A stretch of DNA of 5,215 bases from Nitrospirae bacterium RBG_19FT_COMBO_42_15 (GTDB lineage Bacteria > Nitrospirota > CAKKRA01 > 9FT-COMBO-42-15), in contig MHEL01000005.1 in the NCBI GenBank assembly GCA_001803815.1, positions 1 through 5,215 on the forward strand. The letters are read 5' to 3'. How positions within the stretch are numbered: position 1 is the stretch's first letter; every line of letters starts with the position of its first letter. The position numbers and the translations under genes are program-made. Shown piece by piece: positions 1-5,215 of the stretch. The notes below the pieces were generated by a model. It was not told where the DNA came from, made no database searches, and worked only from the letters and a program-made list of their open reading frames with translations.

Positions 1-16
1 AAATCCTTATAAAATC

Positions 17-45
17 TTGACATTATCTTTATCTTATTGTAATAT
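17..45 (+). promoter_or_regulatory. Putative sigma70 promoter for ihfA operon
   Basis: A perfect -35 hexamer TTGACA lies at 17-22. After a 17-base spacer comes TAATAT (40-45), which matches the -10 consensus at four of six positions. A second -10 reading, TATAAG at 43-48, would give a 20-base spacer and is less likely. Transcription would start near base 52, leaving an AT-rich leader of about 65 bases before the ihfA start. It is the only strong promoter match seen in the window and would serve ihfA, the MerR-type gene and tRNA-Pro. Confidence 0.65.
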
Positions 46-117
46 AAGAATAATTTTATATTTCTTGTTTGTCTCTTTTCCATTTTGCTTGAATAATAAA
101 AAGGGAGGAATAATCTT

Positions 118-447
118 ATGAGAAAGATGGATCTTGCAAACGAGGTTTTTGAAAAGACAGGGATTTCAAAGAAAGAGGCATCAGATATAGTGGAGATTAT
201 TCTGAATACTGTGAAAGATACACTCCATGGAGGCGAAACAGTAAAGATTGCAGGTTTTGGGAATTTTGTTGTGCGTAGCAAGAAACTGAGAAAAGGAAGG
301 AATCCAAAAACAGGTGAGGAGATTGATATTGCTCCTCGTCGTGTAATTACATTCAGGCCGAGTCAGGTATTTAAAAGCTATGTTAATCAGTCAGCAGTGT
401 CAGGCGCTCAAGAAGGGTCGAATCAGCCACAATCACCAGCAGCTTAA
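118..447 (+). CDS. ihfA: Integration host factor alpha-like DNA-bending protein (HU/IHF family)
   Basis: Nucleoid-associated protein that binds the DNA minor groove and bends it sharply; IHF works as an alpha/beta heterodimer in recombination, sigma54 activation and chromosome packing. The 109-residue product carries the full HU/IHF fold: N-terminal helices (about 3-38), GFGNF at 46-50, and the DNA-contacting arm GRNPKTGEE at 60-68, where Pro63 is the residue that intercalates and kinks DNA. The arm ends in ARR-type residues at 72-75 followed by VITFRP (76-81), which fits IHF alpha better than HU. The start is set by a strong AAGGGAGG at 101-108, nine bases before ATG 118; the next ATG (127) would be too far away. 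A short Gln/Ser/Ala-rich tail (about 91-109) extends beyond the core and makes the protein somewhat longer than the usual ~95-100 residues. First gene of the ihfA-merR-tRNA unit. HU or IHF beta is the alternative assignment. Confidence 0.9.
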   Translation: MRKMDLANEVFEKTGISKKEASDIVEIILNTVKDTLHGGETVKIAGFGNFVVRSKKLRKGRNPKTGEEIDIAPRRVITFRPSQVFKSYVNQSAVSGAQEGSNQPQSPAA

Positions 448-470
448 GTATAGGAAAATATTAGGCCAAG

Positions 471-827
471 ATGGCAAAGGACTTTCCTGAAAAATTATTT
501 TATAAGATAGGGGAAGTAAGCAAGATAACCGGAATGGAATCCTATGTCTTGAGATACTGGGAATCTGAATTTCCCTTTCTCCACCCAAGAAAAAATAAAG
601 CAGGTCAGAGGGTATATTTAGGCAAAGACATTGATACTATTCTTAAGATTAAGAAGATGCTCTATGAGGAAGGTTTTACAATAGCGGGTGTTAAAAAGAA
701 GTTTAATGTAGAGCCTGAAGCAGATGCAGAAAGTAAATTTTATACTAAAGCAATAAAAAAGGTTAAGAAGGACTTAAAAGATATACTCAACTTGATGAGT
801 AGAGTGGATAAAAAGGTCGGTAATTGA
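471..827 (+). CDS. MerR-family transcriptional regulator (short HTH protein)
   Basis: Small DNA-binding regulator of 118 residues. The winged-helix MerR domain spans about 9-80: [11 protein letters not shown] (11-21) is the helix-turn-helix start, followed by [12 protein letters not shown], the R/W/E signature of the family, then the wing with KAGQRVY and a second helical pair ending at [11 protein letters not shown]. The remaining ~38 residues are Lys-rich and probably helical (a short dimerisation coiled coil). No effector-binding domain and no metal-binding cysteines are present, so a metal or drug sensor role is unlikely. It starts 23 bases after the ihfA stop; AGG at 463-465 is a weak ribosome site. 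In related bacteria this gene sits between ihfA and tRNA-Pro and its targets are, to my knowledge, not established. The protein stops 11 bases before the tRNA, so all three are probably on one transcript. Confidence 0.85.
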   Translation: MAKDFPEKLFYKIGEVSKITGMESYVLRYWESEFPFLHPRKNKAGQRVYLGKDIDTILKIKKMLYEEGFTIAGVKKKFNVEPEADAESKFYTKAIKKVKKDLKDILNLMSRVDKKVGN

Positions 828-838
828 CAGATGTTAAA

Positions 839-915
839 CGGGGCGTAGCGCAGCCTGGTAGCGCACTCGCTTGGGGTGTGAGTGGTCGGCCGTTCAAATC
901 GGCTCGCCCCGACCA
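839..915 (+). tRNA. tRNA-Pro (anticodon GGG)
   Basis: A complete 77-base cloverleaf can be drawn. The acceptor stem 839-845 pairs fully with 905-911, starting with the C1-G72 pair typical of bacterial tRNA-Pro. The D arm is GCGC (848-851) with GCGC (861-864). The anticodon stem is 866-870 with 878-882 (one G-U) around loop TTGGGGT, giving anticodon GGG at 873-875. The variable loop is 883-887. The T arm is 888-892 with 900-904 around TTCAAAT (893-899). The discriminator A912 and CCA at 913-915 are encoded. It reads CCC and CCU proline codons. It lies in the ihfA-merR transcription unit and just upstream of a terminator, so it would be released from a mixed mRNA-tRNA transcript by RNase P and 3' processing. 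Confidence 0.97.
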
Positions 916-941
916 TAAAGCTTGAATACCTGAAATCATAG

Positions 942-968
942 AATCCGCCTTTGGCGGATTTTATATTT
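942..968 (+). terminator. Intrinsic terminator after tRNA-Pro
   Basis: AATCCGCC (942-949) and GGCGGATT (953-960) form a perfect 8-bp stem with a TTT loop, followed by TTATATTT (961-968). The GC-rich stem with a U-rich tail is a standard rho-independent terminator shape, although the tail is interrupted by A at 963 and 965. It would end the ihfA-merR-tRNA-Pro transcript 27 bases after the tRNA CCA end. Some read-through into surE is possible because no clear promoter is visible downstream. Confidence 0.8.
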
Positions 969-973
969 GTGAG

Positions 974-1038
974 CCCCGTTAGAGACAGGTTGCCAGCGGC
1001 AACCGTCAGGCGCCTTTGGCGCCTTGTCTCTAACGGGG
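974..1038. repeat. 65-base three-way-junction palindromic element
   Basis: CCCCGTTAGAGACA (974-987) is the exact reverse complement of 1025-1038, giving a 14-bp outer stem; in RNA a G-U pair at 973/1039 adds one more. Inside are two perfect hairpins of identical size: GGTTGCC/GGCAACC (988-994 with 998-1004, loop AGC) and AGGCGCC/GGCGCCT (1008-1014 with 1018-1024, loop TTT). Only GTC (1005-1007) is unpaired between them. All other bases outside the loops are paired, so the element is 14 + 17 + 3 + 17 + 14 bases. It is non-coding and ends five bases before the surE Shine-Dalgarno. It may be a dispersed intergenic repeat or miniature mobile element, or a structured leader for the surE mRNA. I do not recognise it as a named family. 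Confidence 0.8.
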
Positions 1039-1043
1039 TGGAT

Positions 1044-1049
1044 AAGGAG
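1044..1049 (+). promoter_or_regulatory. Ribosome binding site that fixes the surE TTG start
   Basis: AAGGAG lies five bases before TTG at 1055 and is the best Shine-Dalgarno in the region. It supports the non-ATG start, which also places the conserved TNDDG motif at the expected residues 6-10. It begins five bases after the 65-base palindromic element, so folding of that element could affect ribosome access. Confidence 0.8.
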
Positions 1050-1054
1050 CTAAA

Positions 1055-1819
1055 TTGAAGATCTTTGTTACAAATGATGATGGCATATATTCCCACGGCA
1101 TCCGTGTGCTTGCAGAGGCGTTGAAAGAGATAGGTGATGTATTGGTTATTGCCCCTGACAGGGAGAGGACTGCAGCAGGCCATGCGCTTACACTGCATAA
1201 GCCCCTGCGGTTGGAAGAGATAGAAAAGGGATATTTTGCAGGCAATGGAACGCCAACGGACTGTGTAAATCTTGCAATTAACGGCATATTGAAAAAACTG
1301 CCTGATATTGTTGTCTCAGGTATAAATAAGGGCGGCAATCTTGGCGAGGATGTCACCTATTCCGGCACGGTCTCTGCTGCTGTTGAAGGGACAATACTTG
1401 GCGTGCCTTCCATTGCAATATCACTTGTTGCAGATGTGGATTATAAATTTGAGGCTGCTGCCAGCATTGCAGTGAAACTCACAAAGATAATTCTGGAAAA
1501 GGGTTTGCCAAAGGATACGCTTTTGAATATAAATGTTCCAAATATCACAAAAGAAGAGATAAAGGGTGTAAAGATTACAAGGCTGGGAAAGAGGATATAC
1601 GACAGAAATTCAATAATTGAGAACATTGACCCACGCGGCAGAAAGTATTACTGGATAGGCGGCAGCAGGATGACATGGGAAAAGATGGAAGACAGTGATT
1701 TTGAAGCTATTGAGGAGAATATGATATCTGTAACCCCGCTCCGCCTTGATTTAACAAATTATGCTGTGATTGATGATTTGAAAAAGTGGGATATTAAGTT
1801 TAACAACGGCAATGGCTGA
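1055..1819 (+). CDS. surE: 5'/3'-nucleotidase SurE
   Basis: Metal-dependent cytoplasmic phosphatase that removes phosphate from nucleoside monophosphates (and, in some members, short polyphosphate); known as a stationary-phase survival protein. The 254 residues match the usual family length. Visible family signatures are TNDDG at 6-10 (metal ligands Asp8 and Asp9), APDRERTAAGH at 33-43, GTPTDCVNLA at 65-74, and SGINKGGNLGEDVTYSGT starting at 88, which includes metal ligand Asn95. The position that is Ser39 in characterised SurE proteins is Thr39 here, a conservative but noticeable change. Translation starts at TTG, supported by AAGGAG at 1044-1049 and by the typical MKI(F/L)VTNDDG beginning. 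First gene of a four-gene block; the next gene begins three bases after its stop. No promoter was recognised between the upstream terminator and this gene. Confidence 0.96.
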   Translation: MKIFVTNDDGIYSHGIRVLAEALKEIGDVLVIAPDRERTAAGHALTLHKPLRLEEIEKGYFAGNGTPTDCVNLAINGILKKLPDIVVSGINKGGNLGEDVTYSGTVSAAVEGTILGVPSIAISLVADVDYKFEAAASIAVKLTKIILEKGLPKDTLLNINVPNITKEEIKGVKITRLGKRIYDRNSIIENIDPRGRKYYWIGGSRMTWEKMEDSDFEAIEENMISVTPLRLDLTNYAVIDDLKKWDIKFNNGNG

Positions 1820-1822
1820 TTT

Positions 1823-3220
1823 ATGAAAAATTACGATGTAATAATAGTCGGCGCTGGGCCCGGCGGTATCTTTACTGCATTAGAACTGGTTAAGCTGAAT
1901 TCAGGTTTAAAGATACTGCTTATAGACAAAGGCGGTGATATAGAACACCGTTCCTGCCCTGCTATAATAAATAACAGGCCATGCGCTGAATTTAACTGCA
2001 ATCTTTGCGGCCTCTTGTGCGGATGGGGCGGCGCAGGCGCATTCAGCGACGGCAAATTAAATCTCTCTACACAGATAGGCGGCTCTCTGAATCAGTATTT
2101 TGATGAGGAGAAGCTCTCTGAACTTATCAAGTATGTTGATGACCTGTATATTTTTCACGGTGCGCCAACAGAGGTATACGGCACAAATGAAAAGAGGGTG
2201 CAGAAGTTTATTGATGCAGCAATTAAATATGACCTGAAATTAGTTCCTTCAAAGATAAGGCACCTTGGCAGCGACAGAAGTATACCATTTTTAAAGGGCA
2301 TATATGAGGTTTTAAATGAGAAGATTGACATCAAGCTTCGGACAGAGGTTGAGCAGGTAATCGTAAGGGATAAGAAGGCGATAGGCGTTAAGACAGCAAA
2401 GGGTGAGGAGATATTTGCAGAATATATTATCCTTGCGCCGGGAAGGGTTGGCGCATCATGGCTTGAAAAGGAGGCAAAGAGGCTTAAACTTACCACAATC
2501 AATAACCCTGTTGATATAGGCGTCCGTGTTGAGGTGCCAGCCACAGTCCTTAAAGAATTAACAGACGCCACATACGAGGCCAAATTAATCTACTATTCAA
2601 AAAAGTTTGACGACCAGGTAAGGACATTCTGCATGAATCCCTATGGCGAGGTGGTTAAGGAGTTCAATCATGGCATTGCAACTGTAAACGGACATAGCTA
2701 CGCAGAGAAGAAATTGGAGAATACAAATTTTGCAATTCTTGTAAGCACTTTCTTTACAGAGCCTTTTCATGAGCCTATTGCGTATGGTGAATATATAGCA
2801 AGGCTTGCCAACCTGATTTCAGGAGGAATAATTGTTCAGCGCCTTGGTGATTTAAAGATGGGCAAGAGGTCTACTCCAGAGAGGATAAAAAGAGGGCTTG
2901 TGAATCCTTCCTTAAAAGATGCAACACCCGGCGATTTGAGCTTTGCCATACCGTACCGCTGTTTGTCAGACATACTTGAGATGCTTGAGGCAATGGATAA
3001 TATTTCACCTGGCGTGAATTCAAGGCATACGCTCCTTTACGGGTTGGAGGTTAAATTTTATTCAATGCGGATAAAGCTTACAAATAGTTTAGAAACAGAG
3101 GTGCCGAATCTATTTGCAGTAGGCGACGGCGCTGGGGTAAGCAGGGGGCTTATTCAGGCATCTGCCTCAGGCGTTGCAGTGGCAAGGGAAATTAAAAAGA
3201 GGCTGGGCGGCATAAAATGA
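1823..3220 (+). CDS. FAD-dependent dehydrogenase, COG2509-type, uncharacterised
   Basis: Predicted soluble flavoprotein of 465 residues. The N-terminus has a Rossmann FAD-binding fold: [11 protein letters not shown] with GAGPGG at 10-15 and an acidic Asp35 ending the second strand (LLIDKGG). The C-terminus has the matching FAD signature [14 protein letters not shown] (429-442), followed by [12 protein letters not shown]. Just after the first strand pair is a cysteine cluster, Cys45, 54, 59, 62 and 66, leading into [13 protein letters not shown] (67-79). This arrangement fits the COG2509 'uncharacterised FAD-dependent dehydrogenase' family, whose substrate is not known to me. The cysteines could bind metal, form a disulfide relay or be structural. 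There is no signal peptide. It follows surE by three bases without a clear ribosome site and overlaps pcm by ATGA, so translation is probably coupled. Its place between surE and pcm hints at a role in damage or redox repair, which is inference. Confidence 0.9.
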   Translation: MKNYDVIIVGAGPGGIFTALELVKLNSGLKILLIDKGGDIEHRSCPAIINNRPCAEFNCNLCGLLCGWGGAGAFSDGKLNLSTQIGGSLNQYFDEEKLSELIKYVDDLYIFHGAPTEVYGTNEKRVQKFIDAAIKYDLKLVPSKIRHLGSDRSIPFLKGIYEVLNEKIDIKLRTEVEQVIVRDKKAIGVKTAKGEEIFAEYIILAPGRVGASWLEKEAKRLKLTTINNPVDIGVRVEVPATVLKELTDATYEAKLIYYSKKFDDQVRTFCMNPYGEVVKEFNHGIATVNGHSYAEKKLENTNFAILVSTFFTEPFHEPIAYGEYIARLANLISGGIIVQRLGDLKMGKRSTPERIKRGLVNPSLKDATPGDLSFAIPYRCLSDILEMLEAMDNISPGVNSRHTLLYGLEVKFYSMRIKLTNSLETEVPNLFAVGDGAGVSRGLIQASASGVAVAREIKKRLGGIK

Positions 3221-3858
3221 ACTTTGATGCTGCGAGGAATCGGATGGTTGATGAGCAGCTTATACCAAGGGGGATAAACGAGCCGCGAGTCCTTTCTGCT
3301 ATGAGAAAGGTTCCGAGGCATCTCTTTGTAGAAGAGGCGCTGCAGGACAGGGCGTACGGCGACTATGCCCTGCCAATCGGCGAGAAGCAGACTATATCAC
3401 AGCCTTATATGGTTGCTTTAATGACAGAGGCGCTTGAACTGAGCGGCAGCGAGATAGTCCTTGAGATAGGTACAGGCTCAGGCTATCAGGCAGCGATATT
3501 GGCAGAGCTGTCAAGGCAGGTGTATTCAATTGAGAGGATAGCAAGTTTAGCGCTCAGGGCAAGAAAGGTTATCGAAGTCTTAGGTTATAAGAATGTAGAT
3601 ATAAAGATATATGACGGCACACTCGGCTGGGAGGAGAAGGCGCCATTTGACGGCATAATAGTAACGGCAAGCGCCCCTGATATACCTAAATCTCTGACTG
3701 ACCAGCTTAAGCTTGGAGGAAGGCTTGTTATTCCAGTCGGCACGAGGCACTTTCAGACATTAATAAAGGTGGTAAAAAAGAAGGACGGCCTTGTTAAGAT
3801 GCCTCTGACAGAGTGTGTGTTTGTGCCGCTTATCGGCGCCTATGGATGGGGAGAGTAG
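3217..3858 (+). CDS. pcm: Protein-L-isoaspartate O-methyltransferase
   Basis: Uses S-adenosylmethionine to methylate isoaspartyl residues that arise in ageing proteins, starting their conversion back to normal aspartate. The 213-residue length is typical. Motifs: RMVDEQL (9-15) and the VPRHLFV block (32-38) at the N-terminus, [16 protein letters not shown] (49-64) with the active-site Ser61, and [18 protein letters not shown] beginning at residue 81, the SAM-binding motif I. Later come [11 protein letters not shown] and [10 protein letters not shown], and the ending VPLIGAYGW is the usual family C-terminus. ATG 3217 overlaps the preceding stop as ATGA; there is no good Shine-Dalgarno, which suggests re-initiation by coupled ribosomes. 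The partnership with surE is common in Proteobacteria, but here a flavoprotein gene lies between them. Confidence 0.97.
   Translation: MNFDAARNRMVDEQLIPRGINEPRVLSAMRKVPRHLFVEEALQDRAYGDYALPIGEKQTISQPYMVALMTEALELSGSEIVLEIGTGSGYQAAILAELSRQVYSIERIASLALRARKVIEVLGYKNVDIKIYDGTLGWEEKAPFDGIIVTASAPDIPKSLTDQLKLGGRLVIPVGTRHFQTLIKVVKKKDGLVKMPLTECVFVPLIGAYGWGE
3850..3853 (+). promoter_or_regulatory. Ribosome binding site favouring the GTG start of the GAF-GGDEF gene
   Basis: GGAG within GGGGAGAG (3848-3855) lies four bases before GTG at 3858, inside the last codons of pcm. The spacing is short but workable. ATG at 3846 has no purine-rich site upstream, and the ATG at 3813 would impose a 46-base overlap with pcm. 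The GTG is therefore preferred. Confidence 0.5.
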
Positions 3859-4994
3859 TGGATATCTATACCTTAGGAAAAGAAGAGATAGATAAATTTT
3901 TAAAGAGAAGAAGAAGGATCAAGTTTGAGGAAAATGAGTTTGAGGGGAAGCTTGATTTAATGCTCAGGGAGATTCTTCAGAAGGCGAATGAATTTGTTCC
4001 TTCAGAGTCAGGTTCTATATTGCTTGATGAACCTGAAAAGAAAAGCCCTTTCCTTGATAGAAATAACCTGGTTTTTGTGGCCTGTTTTGGCGAAGGGTCC
4101 TCAAAATTAACAGGCGTTTCTCTGCCTTCTACAAAGGGCATAGTAGGCCGCACATACTGCACAGGCGAATCGTATGTAAGTCCGGATGTAAGAGAGGATA
4201 AACATTTTTATGGCGAGATTGATAAAAAAACACAGTTTGTGACAAAGTCAATAATCTGTGTTCCTGTTCTGATAGGTAAATCTGTCTGCGGTGTAATTGA
4301 GCTTTTAAACAGAAAAGGAAAGGTCAATTATACAAAAGAAGACCTTAACCTCCTTGAGATATTCGCAGCCTATACCTCTACATTAATCCAGAATGTGCTT
4401 GATGCAAAAAGGCACAAGGAGCTTTCAAAAGAGGACAGCCTGACAGGTTTATATAATGACAGATACTTTCATATACAGCTTGACATGGAGGTTAAGAAGG
4501 CAAGGGAGCAGAGAAAAGAGCTGAGCCTTATATTTTTTGACCTTGATAATTTTAAATTTGTAAATGACAGCTATGGCCACCTTGCAGGAAGCCGCGTGCT
4601 TACAGAGGTTGGCGGTATTCTGAGGGATGTTGTACAGGCTGAAAATGCGGTGATTGCCAGATACGGCGGCGACGAGTTTGTAATAATCCTGCCTGATATA
4701 AATTATGCGCAGGCATTTAAGATAGGCAATGATATAAAAGAGTCTATCAAACACCATATTTTTTTAGAAGAGGCAAGCCGCTACGGTGATCCAGCGCATC
4801 ATATAAAGGGCGCTATAACGAGCAGTGTTGGCGTTGCATCATATCTGGACTGCATAACAATGGAAAGAAAATTTGAAGAGGATAAAAACCTTTTTATAAA
4901 ATTGGCTGATGAGGCAATGTACAGGGCAAAGGAGACAGGAAGGGACAAGGTCTGCCTTAGGCGGGGGGACTGCACCTACCTGTTTTCAAAATAA
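3858..4994 (+). CDS. GAF domain-containing diguanylate cyclase (GGDEF)
   Basis: Predicted cytoplasmic enzyme that joins two GTP into the second messenger c-di-GMP. With the GTG start it has 378 residues. After a basic stretch (about 16-22, KRRRRIK), a GAF sensor domain spans about 28-180, with SGSILL, the central DVREDKHF segment and SIICVPVLIGKSVCGVIELLNRKG visible. The GGDEF domain (about 190-366) opens with DSLTGLYNDRYF and keeps FFDLDNFKFVND (226-237, metal-binding Asp228) and RYGGDEF with GGDEF intact at 270-274, so catalysis is expected. The allosteric RxxD inhibitory site is AENA at 261-264, so the usual product inhibition is probably absent. There is a longer segment than usual between the GGDEF motif and SVGVASY. 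It overlaps the pcm stop by one base (TAGTG); ATG 3846 is the alternative start. Tandem TAA-TAG stops close the gene. There are no membrane segments, so the signal is intracellular; the GAF ligand is unknown. Confidence 0.9.
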   Translation: MDIYTLGKEEIDKFLKRRRRIKFEENEFEGKLDLMLREILQKANEFVPSESGSILLDEPEKKSPFLDRNNLVFVACFGEGSSKLTGVSLPSTKGIVGRTYCTGESYVSPDVREDKHFYGEIDKKTQFVTKSIICVPVLIGKSVCGVIELLNRKGKVNYTKEDLNLLEIFAAYTSTLIQNVLDAKRHKELSKEDSLTGLYNDRYFHIQLDMEVKKAREQRKELSLIFFDLDNFKFVNDSYGHLAGSRVLTEVGGILRDVVQAENAVIARYGGDEFVIILPDINYAQAFKIGNDIKESIKHHIFLEEASRYGDPAHHIKGAITSSVGVASYLDCITMERKFEEDKNLFIKLADEAMYRAKETGRDKVCLRRGDCTYLFSK

Positions 4995-5000
4995 TAGACG

Positions 5001-5039
5001 GCTTCACCGATTCTGCAATTTTTGAATCTGGAGCTTTTT
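5001..5039 (+). terminator. Weak terminator candidate after the surE operon
   Basis: GCT (5001-5003), CC (5007-5008) and GATTC (5009-5013) can pair with GAATC (5024-5028), GG (5030-5031) and AGC (5032-5034), with bulges at 5004-5006 and 5029. Five T follow (5035-5039). The stem is imperfect and the loop is ten bases, so this is only a possible terminator. If it is inactive, cysS would be read from the surE operon, since no good promoter was seen in 4995-5061. Confidence 0.3.
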
Positions 5040-5049
5040 ACTTTGCTGT

Positions 5050-5053
5050 GGAG
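5050..5053 (+). promoter_or_regulatory. Ribosome binding site supporting the cysS TTG start
   Basis: GGAG lies eight bases before TTG at 5062, normal spacing. It supports the TTG rather than the first in-frame ATG (5134), which would remove the first strand of the catalytic domain. Confidence 0.6.
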
Positions 5054-5061
5054 ATATTACA

Positions 5062-5215
5062 TTGATAAAGATATATAATACATTAAAAGGCGAGAAAGAG
5101 GATTTCATTCCTCAAAAAAATAATGAGGTGAAGATGTATGTATGCGGGCCGACTGTTTATGATTTGAGCCACATAGGCCATGCAAGGAGCGCTGTTGCCT
5201 TTGATGTTATATACA
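5062..5215 (+). CDS. cysS: Cysteinyl-tRNA synthetase, N-terminal part (runs off the window)
   Basis: Class I aminoacyl-tRNA synthetase that charges tRNA-Cys with cysteine in the cytoplasm. Only the first 51 codons are inside the window. The start reads (M)[14 protein letters not shown], a standard CysRS beginning. It is followed by [20 protein letters not shown]: Cys28 in VCGPTVY is the first zinc ligand that reads the cysteine side chain, and HIGH at 37-40 is the ATP-binding signature of class I synthetases. TTG is chosen as start because GGAG precedes it by eight bases and because the family begins about 24 residues before MYVCGPT. It lies 67 bases after the diguanylate cyclase gene on the same strand, so it may be a separate unit or the tail of the same operon. 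Identification is firm despite the truncation by the window edge. Confidence 0.95.
   Translation, partial: MIKIYNTLKGEKEDFIPQKNNEVKMYVCGPTVYDLSHIGHARSAVAFDVIY

Noticed and set aside
8..60. TATAAAAT (8-15) and ATTTTATA (53-60) inverted repeat flanking the ihfA promoter as an operator or IHF autoregulation site
   Set aside because: Eight-base AT-only matches are expected by chance in such AT-rich DNA, and no match to the IHF consensus WATCAANNNNTTR was found in 1-117.
837..1038. AACGGGG before and in the tRNA acceptor stem (837-843) repeated at the end of the palindromic element (1032-1038), suggesting an integration site or alternative pairing
   Set aside because: Only seven bases match, and the tRNA 3' end shares just GCCCCG with the element. 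A tRNA attachment site would show a longer copy of the 3' end and an integrase gene; neither is present.
942..1049. Riboswitch or T-box controlling surE
   Set aside because: No conserved ligand-binding core or T-box sequence is seen, and the terminator does not share a long alternative pairing with the 65-base element; the only long-range complement is about four bases.
740..1198. 152-codon reverse-strand reading frame over tRNA-Pro and the palindromic element
   Set aside because: Its middle section is simply the antisense translation of the tRNA-Pro gene, a well-known source of false proteins, and it overlaps the starts and ends of two real genes. It has no ribosome site or recognisable domain.
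3813..3857. Longer N-terminus of the GAF-GGDEF protein from ATG 3813
   Set aside because: The extra residues ([11 protein letters not shown]...) are the out-of-frame reading of the conserved pcm C-terminus, and no ribosome site precedes this ATG.
1..5215. CRISPR array, insertion sequence, prophage or toxin-antitoxin system
   Set aside because: No regularly spaced repeats, transposase, phage or toxin-like small genes were seen on either strand; all substantial reverse-strand frames are shadows of the forward genes.

Overview
The window looks like a piece of a chromosome from an AT-leaning (roughly 40-45 % GC by eye) Gram-negative bacterium. The order ihfA - MerR-type regulator - tRNA-Pro - surE - (pcm) resembles the arrangement I associate with Deltaproteobacteria such as Geobacter and relatives. 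Arg codons are mostly AGA/AGG and Ile codons are often ATA, which suggests a lower-GC deltaproteobacterial or Nitrospirota-like lineage, possibly uncultured. This placement is inference from gene order and codon use only.

Layout. Bases 1-117 are an AT-rich leader with a good sigma70-type promoter. They are followed by ihfA (118-447, IHF alpha-like DNA-bending protein), a MerR-fold regulator (471-827) and tRNA-Pro(GGG) with an encoded CCA end (839-915). A compact intrinsic terminator (942-968) closes this first unit. Bases 969-1054 hold a striking 65-base element (974-1038): a perfect 14-bp outer stem enclosing two perfect 7-bp hairpins, which together fold as a three-way junction. It ends only five bases before the Shine-Dalgarno of the next gene.

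A second, tightly packed operon then runs from 1055 to 4994: surE (TTG start), a COG2509-type FAD-dependent dehydrogenase with an N-terminal five-cysteine cluster, pcm (protein-L-isoaspartate methyltransferase) and a GAF-GGDEF diguanylate cyclase (GTG start). Junctions are a 3-base gap, an ATGA overlap and a 1-base overlap, so translation is probably coupled. After a short spacer with a weak terminator candidate, cysS (cysteinyl-tRNA synthetase, TTG start at 5062) begins and runs off the right edge.

How the genes fit together. SurE and Pcm form a classic survival pair: nucleotide phosphate removal and repair of aged proteins. Here the pair is split by an uncharacterised flavoprotein and followed by a c-di-GMP synthase with a GAF sensor, so the operon may link damage or redox state to second-messenger signalling. 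No convincing promoter was found for the surE operon. That makes the 65-base structured element the most interesting item: it could be a dispersed mobile repeat, a leader RNA structure, or both.
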